From NCBI GenBank assembly GCA_947169265.1, contig CAMVPC010000008.1, positions 30,259 through 94,258 of the forward strand: a DNA stretch of 64,000 nt, read 5' to 3'. Shown here in pieces: positions 7,401 through 15,679 of the stretch. The notes beneath the pieces are model-generated. The model was not told where the DNA came from. It searched no databases and saw only the letters and a list, made by a program, of their open reading frames with translations. This DNA comes from an uncultured Prevotellaceae bacterium (lineage in GTDB: Bacteria > Bacteroidota > Bacteroidia > Bacteroidales > Muribaculaceae). Numbering within the stretch: the stretch's first letter is position 1; each line of letters opens with the position of its first letter. The position numbers and the translations under genes are program-made.

Positions 7401-9433
7401 CGTTCGACCCGGCACCCGGCAACTATCGCGGCGACTACCTCGACATCTCCATCGTGAAGGCCGAGGGCCACGAGAACGACCGCGTGTTCTTCACCGTGGG
7501 TAAGAACCGCATGCCCGACGACCCGACGAGTAGCGACCGCGAGTACACCGGCCACAAGTTCCGCGTCAACGACGGCATAGTCGTTGTCAAAGCCGTGGCC
7601 ATGGACGCCCAGGGCAACATGAGCGCGGTGAACACCGGTTACTACAACCTGCGTGAGGACCAGCCCTTCGACTTCCGCCGCGCCAACAGCTTGGCCGACC
7701 TGGTCCCGGGCCGCGAGTTCATCTTCGTGTATGAGAACAGCGACGACATCTATCCCAATTACTACAACGGCTATCCCGAGGACTATAACGACTATGGCGC
7801 GATGCTCGCCACGCCCGACCAGGGTCAGCGCGGCCGCATGCCCTCGACCCGCTTCGATTACGAAACCTTCATGATGGACATCGTGAACGGCAACCTGCTC
7901 ATTGTCTCGAAGGAGGAAGGCCTCGTCGACATGGTCAACAAGGACGTGTCGGTCTTCGAGCTGGGAAAGGTCGATGACAAGTACACGTTCTTCGACTTCA
8001 ACAACGAGAAGTTCCTGGCCAGCCCCGCCGCCGGCAACGGCATCGCCCTTGTCGACGACGCGGCCACCGATGCACGCGCGCAATTCGCCATCGCCATTGA
8101 CGCCACGACCCACGCGGCCGACATGAGCGCCGACGGCGAAATAGGTATTGCCTACGACCTCGCGAACGAGAAGTTCGGCTTCTTCGCCAAGGACAGCCAA
8201 AAGCGTATCGCCCTCTACTACCGCGAGCGCAACCACATGACGCTGGCCGAATTCAAGGAGCTTGACGTGGAAGGCGAGAAAGATGACAACGGCAACGTGA
8301 CACGCACCGTTGTCATCAACGAGCCGCTCACCGTGGCCTATGTGGCCGACGCCAAGGAGCCCATCGACGGCATAGGCGCCGGATACCTGGTGCTCACCGA
8401 CAACAGCGCCTCGACCGACCGCTTCGTCACGCCCGCCGACGGACAGAAAGACTTCCTCATCAAGGGTGTGGGCAGCTACTTCCCGCAAAACACCGTGGAG
8501 CAGAAGAACTACACGCAAAAGAACTGGCTCCTCGTTGAGCTTGTCGTGGGCGGCGAACCGCTGAGCGAGCGCTACAAGGTGGGCGACGTGATCAAGGCCA
8601 ATACCGTGAGCGGTATGGCTTACCACTCGCTGCCCATGGTACTGGCCTTCAACAGCACGCTGCAACCGCAAGTCGACACCGAGGCCGAGCGGCAAACGGT
8701 GGTCTACAACACCTATGCTCCGGGTAACTTCAACGACGAGAACCTGAACCTCGACGACAAGGTGTCGACGGCCACGCAGTACTTCACGATGTCGCCCAAG
8801 CGCTTCGAGGTGGCCCACATCACCTATGCCGTGTATAAGAACAGCCCGGCTCCCGGCATGTATAGCAAGGATGGCGAAGATGCCGCCGGCAGCTTCTATG
8901 TGAACCTCGACGGCAACATCGCCAACGGCCGCTACGGCACGGGCGAGGGCCAGGCGTTCACGAGCACGACGACGACCGCCGACGTGTTCTCGAGCGCTGA
9001 CGACGGCAAGGCCTACGAATTTGTGGGTATCGTCTTCCCCAACGACGGTTGGGACGAGGATGGCGACGACGGCTACGACGACGACTTCGAGGTGGTTTAC
9101 GACATCGACACCGACAATCCCGTGCTTCCCTCGCACGCGCCGCGCAACCCGTTCAAGGTGCGCAGCCTCGCCAGGGAGAAGAGCACACCGGCCAATGTCG
9201 AGCCTAACGGCACGCTGTCGGTGCTCATCCTCGACATCGACGCCACCGACAATGAGGACTCGAGCGTCATCACCGGCATCGAGGACATCATCAACGGCGC
9301 GTCCACTACCGTGAAGGCCGTGCGCTACTACAACGCCGCCGGCATGGAGAGCGACAAGCCGTTTGAGGGCGTGAACATCATCGTCACCGAGATGACTGAT
9401 GGCAGCCGCATCGTGAACAAGGAACTCAAATAA
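4421..9433 (+). CDS. Very large secreted multidomain protein with sorting-like C-terminus
   Basis: About 1670 residues. A signal peptide (MAKLLDKWLSRLLMALIAMA, ending near THA) follows the start; ATG 4427 is an equally possible start, and the longer frame back to 4325 lacks a signal. The body alternates two kinds of segment. One is a short Ig-like or chitobiase C-terminal-like segment, with patterns such as PAAPVFSEP..LRYGTRVEI and PMPTFDPAPGNYRGDYLDI. The other is a recurring unit built around 'LVAGKRYLVVA', 'LVPGREFIFVY' and 'LLVPGRVVTIG'. The C-terminus (VRYYNAAGMESDKPFEGVNI, then a short last strand) resembles T9SS sorting domains. It is probably exported to the surface or outside; its ligand is unknown. 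Confidence 0.8.
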   Translation: MIMAKLLDKWLSRLLMALIAMAVGVPLTHATVTLTPGDGTTYNTNREVVITIPTGVTVTVTIDGEPVEVLNNGTDSYIVLPYGNNGGVEGHTVVVTPSEGDPVTATFTFMPNPGKETHWTTVWDEPDLLTYSSKPFFFGDLNDKEVRAMSIKPAGENAASTTHVATYETAAATTNTTLTGRYDVTLPYNSTADMYSITKVEGVDHGYHIKSFITGKYLVFNGTPYLQDSDEPAIVYMLSNHEGFYGFLDMYPREDGVDHYDEGDQTIMRAIYYDVDYRKFMAYNEAEAMAREHDGHSTRMVYLFYQTDEKPAAPVFSEPEDAALRYGTRVEITNSATYSDNYLSVYTADTTDPTVLGGAYRFNYKDFIEIEDRHEGYKGNEPYMTGTFPTLEGTLTLRAVNAVGYLYSDETTVHYSCIPQEPYSFVQVTSADQLVAGKRYLVVATTHDKDGDYHNIMGALTRGEDARFNSDEFDIPASGIIDLEPWYYPEPYILGGSAGAWTFTDNTYGKYVGATTYEIPGTGGMTRVVPVLNDNTAAPFSITLNNDNTVVLDFGSAVGQLTLNSKGAFMYGDPDGNDDLLYMRLFVEKPAGMPELSLADGTIYTVYNGSQTNVTITATDGSSAVSYRVNGGETQTASSPATVTLPEMSNYTGVTLEAWSVNNGVESAHATATYTYVTPITEEMAYTRYPNDLNQPYTLLVPGRVVTIGADPSADDNQTNKFFSAVPVGKTHGESDLVNENVNPASRGVSVYQFSGYNLKTINTLPGATFDEFTLEEATGEDAFYLRSRHVNDNKETLYLQVTYNATAGEGQLSYGTTPQALYFKGNNVNEHLLISNYPLPAQGESDPYSGTRATLTFNVDSQEYSANTGHNISLPCLYVKSPIPGLPTLNPSTTQHINPESGQKTQAMHTGTGGAYVVYLTQEEYDQLVATLMSEDRIDASCYHISASSSEYVNVPTDKSTKYYVASVSEFGIMSDMITVEYLYTDVVVPMPTFDPAPGNYRGDYLDISIVKAEGHENDRVFFTVGKNRMPDDPTSSDREYTGHKFRVNDGIVVVKAVAMDAQGNMSAVNTGYYNLREDQPFDFRRANSLADLVPGREFIFVYENSDDIYPNYYNGYPEDYNDYGAMLATPDQGQRGRMPSTRFDYETFMMDIVNGNLLIVSKEEGLVDMVNKDVSVFELGKVDDKYTFFDFNNEKFLASPAAGNGIALVDDAATDARAQFAIAIDATTHAADMSADGEIGIAYDLANEKFGFFAKDSQKRIALYYRERNHMTLAEFKELDVEGEKDDNGNVTRTVVINEPLTVAYVADAKEPIDGIGAGYLVLTDNSASTDRFVTPADGQKDFLIKGVGSYFPQNTVEQKNYTQKNWLLVELVVGGEPLSERYKVGDVIKANTVSGMAYHSLPMVLAFNSTLQPQVDTEAERQTVVYNTYAPGNFNDENLNLDDKVSTATQYFTMSPKRFEVAHITYAVYKNSPAPGMYSKDGEDAAGSFYVNLDGNIANGRYGTGEGQAFTSTTTTADVFSSADDGKAYEFVGIVFPNDGWDEDGDDGYDDDFEVVYDIDTDNPVLPSHAPRNPFKVRSLAREKSTPANVEPNGTLSVLILDIDATDNEDSSVITGIEDIINGASTTVKAVRYYNAAGMESDKPFEGVNIIVTEMTDGSRIVNKELK

Positions 9434-9465
9434 CCCCACAGGGACCGCATCCGGTCTCCACAGCG

Positions 9466-9497
9466 AAAAACCCGGGCCTCGCGAGGTCCGGGTTTTT
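9466..9497. terminator. Strong bidirectional terminator
   Basis: AAAAACCCGGG..CCTCGCGAGG..CCGGGTTTTT forms an almost perfect long hairpin (one G-T pair) with A and T runs on its flanks. It lies between two convergent genes (stops at 9433 and 9543) and probably serves both. Confidence 0.85.
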
Positions 9498-9542
9498 CTT
9501 GTCTTGTTGCCCCCTTGCGGGGTGTGTGAGTGATGTCGCTTT

Positions 9543-11006
9543 TTACAGGCCGAAGGAGAGCGACGTGTAGTAGCGGCCGTTGTTGAAGGTGAGGCCCAGG
9601 TTGACGAAGCCTATTCCGTCGCCGCCGTACCATGAGAACTGTCCGGCCATTCCGGTGCGTCGCAGCGGCGTGCCATAGTAGGCGCACAGGTCGTGATAGA
9701 GCCGGTTGAATCGCACACGGTCGTCGTAGTAGTTGGAGTAAGTGAACTGCACGTAGGCCAGTCCGTTGCTGTCATACTGCATCATCACATCGGGCCAGGT
9801 GTAGTCGAGCATGGGCACGTCACGCAGGTAAACGATGTTGTCGTAGTAGCCGTCAATCTCGTAACCGTTGTAGTACAAGAAGTTGAGCGCGTCGCCAAAA
9901 CGGGTGCCGAATTCCAGGCCGAGGACGCCACTGATGATGGGTGCCGAGGCGTAGATGGTGTAGCCGTAAGGACGATAAGGACGATAGTACCACAGACTCA
10001 CCGGGCGGTAGGGACGATGGGGAGGACGCACGGGGTGACGCCAGCTCCAGTCGTTGCGCGAATAGTGGTGGAAGAAGCGGTCGTCGTGGTGACGGGGACG
10101 CATGTTGTGGTTGTAGCGATAGCGGTCGTAGTCGGGACGGGGTCCGCCGTGGTTCACGCCGCCGTTGTGCGGACGAGTGCCACCGCCGTAGTGGTTGCCG
10201 TTGTGGTTGCCGTTGTGGCCGCCGCTGTGACCGCCGCGATAGTTGTCGCCGGGACGGCGTCCACCGTTGTCACCGCCACCGTTGTGGTAGCCGTTACCGT
10301 TGTGGTTGTGGCCGTTGTTATAGCCGCCACCGTTATCGGGACGGTTTCCGTTGTCGCCGCCACCGGGGCGGGTACCGTTGTCGCCGCCACCGGGGCGGGT
10401 ACCGTTGCCATCACGGCCGGGCCGGGTGGTGTTGTTATCGTTATAGTCGCGTTTGCGCTCGCCGCGTTCTTCGCGCGTCATGTCATTAGGCACGCGTGTG
10501 GGCGTGGGTCGGTCACCGGTATAGCGCGTTCCATTCGACGACCGATTGCCGGGCCAGTGGCTGGCCTCGCCGCCGCGACGATTATCGCCACCTTGTGGAC
10601 GGTTGTCGGCGGTCGACGACGACCGGCGGGTGTAGCCGCCACTCGACGTGGTGGTGGAACGACGCTCGTAGTCACCATATTGCCGACGGTCACCGGCGGG
10701 CGTGGGCGACGACGAGCGGCGCTCGTAGTTGCCGCTTGACTGCGGACGGCTACTCGAGGGCGACGGCGACGACGAGCGGCGCTCGTAGTTGCCGCTTGAC
10801 TGCGGACGGCTGCTCGAGGGCGACGGTGCCGACGAACGGCGCTCGTAGTTGCCGCTTGACTGCGGACGGCTGCCGCGCGGACTGGTGGTTTGAGCCGACG
10901 ACGCGTGCCCCGAGGGCCTGCGTCCTTGTGCTTGCGCTTGAACGGCAGTTGTGAGGCCGGTCATGAGTAATGCGCCTGCGATGATGTTAAAAACTGTCCT
11001 TTTCAT
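9543..11006 (-). CDS. Secreted low-complexity Ser/Arg- and His/Asn/Gly-rich protein
   Basis: A 487-residue protein with a signal peptide (residues 1-25, ending AVQAQAQG). Residues about 48-107 hold three near-identical 20-residue repeats (SRPQSSGNYERRSS plus a linker), encoded by a 60-bp tandem repeat at about 10690-10870. A Thr/Arg-rich stretch follows. Residues about 205-290 are dominated by Gly, Asn and His (GDNGTRPGG repeats, then GHNGNHNGNHYGG-like sequence). The last roughly 150 residues are ordered and Tyr-rich, ending in GRYYTSLSFGL, which could be a beta-rich domain. The His-rich tract could bind metal, but this is not shown. No known family is recognised. Confidence 0.7.
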   Translation of the reverse strand: MKRTVFNIIAGALLMTGLTTAVQAQAQGRRPSGHASSAQTTSPRGSRPQSSGNYERRSSAPSPSSSRPQSSGNYERRSSSPSPSSSRPQSSGNYERRSSSPTPAGDRRQYGDYERRSTTTSSGGYTRRSSSTADNRPQGGDNRRGGEASHWPGNRSSNGTRYTGDRPTPTRVPNDMTREERGERKRDYNDNNTTRPGRDGNGTRPGGGDNGTRPGGGDNGNRPDNGGGYNNGHNHNGNGYHNGGGDNGGRRPGDNYRGGHSGGHNGNHNGNHYGGGTRPHNGGVNHGGPRPDYDRYRYNHNMRPRHHDDRFFHHYSRNDWSWRHPVRPPHRPYRPVSLWYYRPYRPYGYTIYASAPIISGVLGLEFGTRFGDALNFLYYNGYEIDGYYDNIVYLRDVPMLDYTWPDVMMQYDSNGLAYVQFTYSNYYDDRVRFNRLYHDLCAYYGTPLRRTGMAGQFSWYGGDGIGFVNLGLTFNNGRYYTSLSFGL

Positions 11007-11208
11007 AACGCTGATATTTTTAAATGGTGAAACATTTATGGTTTTTTCGCTATTTCAAGTTGGCCCGCCGAGGCGGGTTTGTTAATATGACCCCACGCGC
11101 AACCTTAGGTTTAATGGACATTGAGGCCCTATTGCCACCAAATAGCCATTCGCCGCTATTTTCACGACCAACGGGCACATTTCGTCTATTTACTGCAAGG
11201 GTTGCCCC

Positions 11209-13578
11209 CTACCTTTTTACGTCAGGTTGCTGCTTGATAGTGGGTGATATTGTGGTTTTTGGGCCCGATATCGTTCCTTTTGCGGTCCCCGACGAGGAGG
11301 ACGGAGGTGTGGTGGGAGTCGTGGTTTTGCCGCCTGGCGACTTGGGGGTATCGCCGGCGACGGGTTTGAGTTTGGTGTCGGGGAGTTTGATGTCGGCCTT
11401 GTTTTTTTCCTTGTCCTTCTCCTTCTCTTTATCTTTTTCCTTTTCTTTCTCTTCGAGTTTCGAGACGTCGGCCTTGTTCTTGTCGTCGCCGGCGGGCGCG
11501 GCAGTCGTGGGCGCGGGCGCGGCGATACTGTCGGTGGGAGCCGCCACGGTGTCGGTGGCTTCAGTTTCCTCTTCTTCCTCTTCTTCCTCCTCCTCGCCGT
11601 AGGTCTGGTAATAATTGGTGGTGAGGACCTGGAACTCGGTTCGCCGGTTAATTTGGTCGGCGGCGGCTTTGTTCTCGCGCGAGAGGGTGTCGATATAGGC
11701 CTCGGTGAGGGTGTCGCCCTCGGCAAACTGCGGGTAGAGACGCGCGATGCGCTTTGTCACCACTTTGGGTCGCGACTTGCCGTAGCCCTTGCTGGTGAGG
11801 CGCTCGCGGTCGATACCGTGAGCGATGAGGTAGTCGACAACGCTCTTGGCGCGGCGCTCGCTAAGTCCCAAGTTGTATTGTTGCGAGCCGATGCGGTCGG
11901 TGTGCGCGGCCATTTCGATAGTGACGTAAGGATTGTCGTTGAGCACCTGTACCATCGAGTCGAGCGCGGCCTTCGATTCGGGCCTTAGTGTGGCTTTGTT
12001 GAAATCGTAGAAGATGTTTTCAATCACCTGAGGTTTGGTCATGGCGGCCAAGATGAAGTCGACGTTATACTCAGCGTCCTCCTCCTCGATGTCGCTGGTG
12101 AACTGTTGCTTGCCGTTGAGGTAACCGTTGGCGCCGGCGAGCATCACATAGCTCACACCGCGCTGCAGGTCGAAGCGGAAGGAGCCGTCGGGCTTGGCTA
12201 CGGCCTTTTGGTTGCTGCCGTCGTTGCCCACGATGCGAATGATGGCATTGGGCACCGGTTCCTCGTCCTTGTCGAGGACATATCCGCTAATCCAAATCTT
12301 GAGGTCGGGCTTGACGAAACTGTAGATGTGGTCATAGCCGCGGGCGTCCTTGCGGTTGCTCGAGAAGTATCCGCCCTCGGTGAGCGTGGGGTCGAAGGTG
12401 ATGCCAAAGTCGTCGGCGCTCGAGTTGATGGGCGAGCCCATGTTCTCGATGAGCCATTTGCCCGATGGTTGCAGGCGCGCGCGGAACAGGTCGAGGCCGC
12501 CAAAGCCGGCGTGCCCGTCGCTGGCGAAGTAGAGCGTGCTGTCGTCGCGGCAGTAGGGGAAACGCTCATCGCCCGGTGTGTTGATTTGGTCGCCCAGGTT
12601 CTCGAGCGTGCCGTGTCCGTCCTTGATCATGACGCGCCACAGGTCTTTGCCGCCCTGTCCGCCGGGCATATCGCTCGAGAAGTAAAGCCACTGCCCGTCG
12701 GCGCTCACGGCGGGGTCGTCGTAGGCGCTGACGGTGTCGGCGGTAATCTCGAATTTGTTGGCGGCGCTCCATTTGGCCTCGCTGCGGTTGCTGGTAACGA
12801 TTTCCACGCTGGTGGGCGAGGTGGGCTTGCGCACGGCGCGTGCCAGGTACATCATCGAGCCATCGGGGGTGAACGTGGTGATACCTTCGTCCCACTCGGT
12901 GTTGAGTTCTCCCTCGACAGGTGCCGGACGGCTCCACTTGCCTTTCTCGTCTTTTTTCGAGAAAAAGACGTCGCTGCGCTTGGTGCCGGTGATTTCGCTC
13001 TTATTGAGTCCCATCGCCTTCTCGTTGCTCGACGTGAAGTAGAGCACTTCGCCGTTGGCGTCGCCAAACATGGGGCAGAAGTCGGCCCGTCGCGAGTTGA
13101 ACATCTTGGCCACTTTCACCACGTAGCGCGAGCCTTCCTCCTTCCACTTGGGAGCCATCTGGCAGGCACGCAGTCCCTGCAGCGCGCGCCAGTCGCCGGG
13201 CGCGGTGTCGAGGTAGGCCTTATAATTCTCGGCGGCCTCCTTGTAGTGTCCCTCCATTTGCTGCGCGCGTGCCAGGTAGAAGGGTGTGATGCTGTCTTCG
13301 TAGCCATAGCGCATGGCGTTCTGGTAGGCGGCTGTAGCGCGTCCGCTCTGGTTGAGGTGTCGGTAACACTCGCCGAGCATGAAAGCCACTTCTCCCCGCA
13401 GCTCGCGGTCCTCGCGGCTGTCGAGTTTATTGTATATCTTGCGGTAGACGATGGCGGCGTCGTTATATTCACCGCGCTCGTACTTCTCATCGGCATCCTT
13501 GAGCTTGGGGCCCTTGCACGAAGCGGCGAAAAATGCCGTCGCCACGCACGCCATCACCACATAAATCAGTTTTCTCAT
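11209..13578 (-). CDS. porE: PorE-like OmpA-family lipoprotein (T9SS-associated)
   Basis: A 789-residue lipoprotein with lipobox FFAAS-C21. Domain order is N-terminal TPR-like helices (about 25-130), a PD40/WD40-like beta-propeller (about 150-430, with repeated DPAVSADGQWLYFSSD-type blades), a carboxypeptidase-regulatory-like fold (about 435-500), and an OmpA peptidoglycan-binding domain (about 535-660). That order matches PorE of the type IX secretion system, which ties the outer-membrane complex to peptidoglycan. The C-terminus carries an unusual tail: a run of nine Glu, a Pro/Ala region, a long Lys/Glu/Asp stretch, then a Pro/Thr/Lys end. The start at 13578 is chosen for the signal peptide. 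The PorE name rests on architecture alone. Confidence 0.8.
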   Translation of the reverse strand: MRKLIYVVMACVATAFFAASCKGPKLKDADEKYERGEYNDAAIVYRKIYNKLDSREDRELRGEVAFMLGECYRHLNQSGRATAAYQNAMRYGYEDSITPFYLARAQQMEGHYKEAAENYKAYLDTAPGDWRALQGLRACQMAPKWKEEGSRYVVKVAKMFNSRRADFCPMFGDANGEVLYFTSSNEKAMGLNKSEITGTKRSDVFFSKKDEKGKWSRPAPVEGELNTEWDEGITTFTPDGSMMYLARAVRKPTSPTSVEIVTSNRSEAKWSAANKFEITADTVSAYDDPAVSADGQWLYFSSDMPGGQGGKDLWRVMIKDGHGTLENLGDQINTPGDERFPYCRDDSTLYFASDGHAGFGGLDLFRARLQPSGKWLIENMGSPINSSADDFGITFDPTLTEGGYFSSNRKDARGYDHIYSFVKPDLKIWISGYVLDKDEEPVPNAIIRIVGNDGSNQKAVAKPDGSFRFDLQRGVSYVMLAGANGYLNGKQQFTSDIEEEDAEYNVDFILAAMTKPQVIENIFYDFNKATLRPESKAALDSMVQVLNDNPYVTIEMAAHTDRIGSQQYNLGLSERRAKSVVDYLIAHGIDRERLTSKGYGKSRPKVVTKRIARLYPQFAEGDTLTEAYIDTLSRENKAAADQINRRTEFQVLTTNYYQTYGEEEEEEEEEETEATDTVAAPTDSIAAPAPTTAAPAGDDKNKADVSKLEEKEKEKDKEKEKDKEKNKADIKLPDTKLKPVAGDTPKSPGGKTTTPTTPPSSSSGTAKGTISGPKTTISPTIKQQPDVKR

Positions 13579-13709
13579 CGTGTACACATTATAATCGTGG
13601 GGAAGGCACACACCATCCCTTAACCATTAAAACGCTGATGACCCCCGTTTTATTGCGTGGCCGGCACGCGATGTAACGTGCCGGCAGAGGCGGGCGGTGC
13701 CGTCAAGCG

Positions 13710-14297
13710 TCAGCGGCGCGTCCAGTCGCGGGCGCGCAACGCGCGTTCATCGAGCAGCGCCTCGAGCCGTTGCCAGCTGAAAGCCCACGGGTCGGTCTTG
13801 CGCTTGGGCGCGATGTCGCTGTGGCCCATCAGGTGGGAGATGTCGTAGCGGGCACACAGCTCGTTGATGAGCCGCGCCAGCTGCCGGTACTGCGCCACGG
13901 TGGGCCCGTGTCGCTTGCTGTTTATAATCTCGATGCCCAGCGAGTAGTAGTTGAGGTGAGCGATGGTGTCGCCCGGCAACACGCTCTCGCCGGCGTGCCA
14001 AGCCACGAGACTGTCGGGCGTGAGCCGGTAAATAGCGCCACGGCGGTCGATCATGTAGTGCGGCGCCACGTCGTAGCGGCGGAACTGGTCGATGCAGCCT
14101 TGCAGGTCCCAGCGGTCGCGGTCGCGCCCGGCGTAGTAGTTGGAGTGTACCACAATCATGGTGCACGTGTTGCGCACGCCCGTCGTGTCGTGTCCCCACG
14201 CGATAGTGTCACTCAAGTCCTTAATCTCGAGTCGCGCGGGCGCGGCGACGGCGGTTATCGCCACGGCCAGCAAGCACAAGGTGAGCAGTCGCCTCAT
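13710..14297 (-). CDS. N-acetylmuramoyl-L-alanine amidase (Amidase_2/AmpD-like), exported
   Basis: A 195-residue zinc amidase that cleaves the bond between MurNAc and the stem peptide. The fold is the Amidase_2/PGRP type. Likely zinc ligands are His51 (IVVHSNYY), His159 (LMGHSDIAP) and Asp169 (KTDPW), and the likely catalytic acid is Glu123 (LGIEI). A signal peptide covers roughly residues 1-19, so it acts in the periplasm rather than the cytoplasm, unlike E. coli AmpD. Its ATG overlaps the stop of the upstream LD-carboxypeptidase gene by four bases (ATGA), so the two are translationally coupled. Confidence 0.9.
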   Translation of the reverse strand: MRRLLTLCLLAVAITAVAAPARLEIKDLSDTIAWGHDTTGVRNTCTMIVVHSNYYAGRDRDRWDLQGCIDQFRRYDVAPHYMIDRRGAIYRLTPDSLVAWHAGESVLPGDTIAHLNYYSLGIEIINSKRHGPTVAQYRQLARLINELCARYDISHLMGHSDIAPKRKTDPWAFSWQRLEALLDERALRARDWTRR

Positions 14298-15280
14298 GGC
14301 ACAAACTTGAGCGACACCTTGTCGTTGGTCACGTTAAGCTCCACAGGGCATCCCACGATGAGCGGATAGTTCCAGTCCTCGTCGTGGCCCACGGGGAAAT
14401 CGTAGCACACGGGAATGTTGTAGTCCTTGAGGTAGTCGTGCACCATCTCGAGCGTCGAGGCGTATCCTCGCGAGGGCGGGCAGTCGTCATATCGTCCCAC
14501 GATCACGGCCTGCACCTTGTCGAGCACGCCGCGCAAGCGCAGGTGTTGCAGCATGCGGTCGAGCTTGGCGATATTCTCGCCCACGTCCTCGATAAAGAGG
14601 ATTGCGTCGTTATAGTCGAGCACCTCGGGCGCCAGGAAGTCGTAAGGCGAACCGGCCATGTCGCCAAACACGCTCATATTGCCGCCCAACAACATGCCGC
14701 GGGCCTTGCCGGGACGATTGAACTCGTGTCCCGGGACGTGGTAGGTGGGGAGCTTACCCAGCAAGATATCGCGCAGCCACAGGCTCTCGCGGTCGGTGCC
14801 GCCGGTGTCGGCAAGACGGCCACACATATTGGCGTGCAGACTCATGTGCCCGGCGCGCAGTTCGGCGCTCAGGTAGCCGGTGATGTCGCTATAGCCGATA
14901 ATCCACTTGGGATACTTCGCCAGCGTGTCGACAGGAATGAGCGCCAGCACATTGGCCGCGCCGTAACCGCCACGACTGCTCAGGATGGCTTTCACACCAG
15001 GGTCGCGGAGCGCCTTGAGTAAGTCGTCGCGCCGTTGCTCGGGCGTGCCGGCAAAGGAGCGCCACTCATCGCGGGCGTGCCGGCCCACCACGGCGTTGAA
15101 TCCCCATTGTTTCACGGCGGCCACACCCTTCTCGACCACGCCCGGCTTGGGCGTGCTCGAGAGCGAGAGCACGGCGATAGTGTCGCCGGGCTTGAGCGCC
15201 GGCGGCATCACGGGAGTTTTGGCTTGCATTGTCATCATTGTCACGGCCGCCAGGGCGACCCAAAAAATTCGTTTCATCAT
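14294..15280 (-). CDS. LD-carboxypeptidase (peptidase family S66), exported
   Basis: A 328-residue S66 serine peptidase, the family that removes the terminal D-Ala from the murein tetrapeptide (LdcA) or detoxifies peptides (MccF). The SSRGGYGA motif is near residue 101. The expected nucleophile is Ser131 in GYSDITG, with the Glu of LFIEDVGE and the His of VGHDEDW as the remaining catalytic residues. An N-terminal signal (MMKRIFWVALAAVTMM) puts it in the periplasm. The start was moved in from the longer frame at 15349, which covers the promoter. It forms a peptidoglycan-turnover operon with the amidase downstream. Confidence 0.9.
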   Translation of the reverse strand: MMKRIFWVALAAVTMMTMQAKTPVMPPALKPGDTIAVLSLSSTPKPGVVEKGVAAVKQWGFNAVVGRHARDEWRSFAGTPEQRRDDLLKALRDPGVKAILSSRGGYGAANVLALIPVDTLAKYPKWIIGYSDITGYLSAELRAGHMSLHANMCGRLADTGGTDRESLWLRDILLGKLPTYHVPGHEFNRPGKARGMLLGGNMSVFGDMAGSPYDFLAPEVLDYNDAILFIEDVGENIAKLDRMLQHLRLRGVLDKVQAVIVGRYDDCPPSRGYASTLEMVHDYLKDYNIPVCYDFPVGHDEDWNYPLIVGCPVELNVTNDKVSLKFVP

Positions 15281-15337
15281 ATTCTGTTTATTTACGTTTG
15301 GCAAGTCGCGTGCTTGCCCGTCGGTTACTTTTGGCCG

Positions 15338-15345
15338 CAAAAGTA
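15338..15345 (-). promoter_or_regulatory. -7 element of the LD-carboxypeptidase operon
   Basis: On the minus strand this reads TACTTTTG, a perfect TAnnTTTG, about 60 bases before the start codon. No well-spaced TTTG partner was found. Confidence 0.45.
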
Positions 15346-15396
15346 CCACTTTTTTCCAAAATTCCGCTCATAGCCGCAAAAAAAAGCGATACGCCA

Positions 15397-15477
15397 TCAG
15401 AGAAACAAAAATCCGGCGCACAACGCGAAGGGGAAGAGCACAAAACACAGCGCCCAAAACGAAAAGTTTTTCTTCAT
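15397..15477 (-). CDS. Possible 26-residue hydrophobic peptide
   Basis: This short frame starts MKKNFSFWALCFVLF and is almost entirely hydrophobic after the two lysines, ending at TGA. It could be a one-helix membrane peptide. In its favour is a perfect TACCTTTG promoter element at 15508-15515, about 30 bases upstream. It lies between the LD-carboxypeptidase promoter and the divergent tryptophanase promoter. Its small size means it could still be chance. Confidence 0.4.
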   Translation of the reverse strand: MKKNFSFWALCFVLFPFALCAGFLFL

Positions 15478-15507
15478 AGTGAACTTGAGACCTTGTGATT
15501 TCTTGCA

Positions 15508-15515
15508 CAAAGGTA
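15508..15515 (-). promoter_or_regulatory. -7 promoter element upstream of the small peptide
   Basis: The minus strand reads TACCTTTG. A CAAA (minus-strand TTTG) occurs 14 bases further on, which is shorter than the usual spacing. Confidence 0.4.
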
Positions 15516-15568
15516 GCAAAATATGGAGACAAAATATGGAGACAATTCAAAAATAATCCATTATTCAT

Positions 15569-15599
15569 TTTGATTTGCGCTCGGTTTGTACTACCTTTG
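15569..15599 (+). promoter_or_regulatory. Bacteroidetes-type promoter of tnaA
   Basis: TTTG at 15569-15572 and TACCTTTG at 15592-15599 are 19 bases apart. They lie 80 bases before the tnaA start. No TnaC-like leader peptide was recognised in the leader. Confidence 0.7.
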
Positions 15600-15679
15600 T
15601 AGGTATAAAAGCTAAAACTTATAGTTTTTACATAAACTTTCATTTTTACCTTAAAAACCGATAAATTCTACACAAAAAA

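Noticed and set aside
5006..9439. Long minus-strand frames (439 and 918 residues)
   Set aside because: They are shadows of the large secreted protein, with His/Val/Arg-rich low-complexity translations and no start context.
9693..10739. A Val/Ala-rich 348-residue plus-strand frame
   Set aside because: It arises from the complement of the Gly/Asn/His-rich repeats of the secreted protein on the minus strand.
11024..11602. A Ser/Phe-rich 192-residue plus-strand frame
   Set aside because: It is the complement of the charged Lys/Glu tail of the PorE-like gene plus intergenic DNA.
12106..13623. A 505-residue plus-strand frame
   Set aside because: It is the shadow of the PorE-like gene, which has lipobox, TPR, propeller and OmpA domains.
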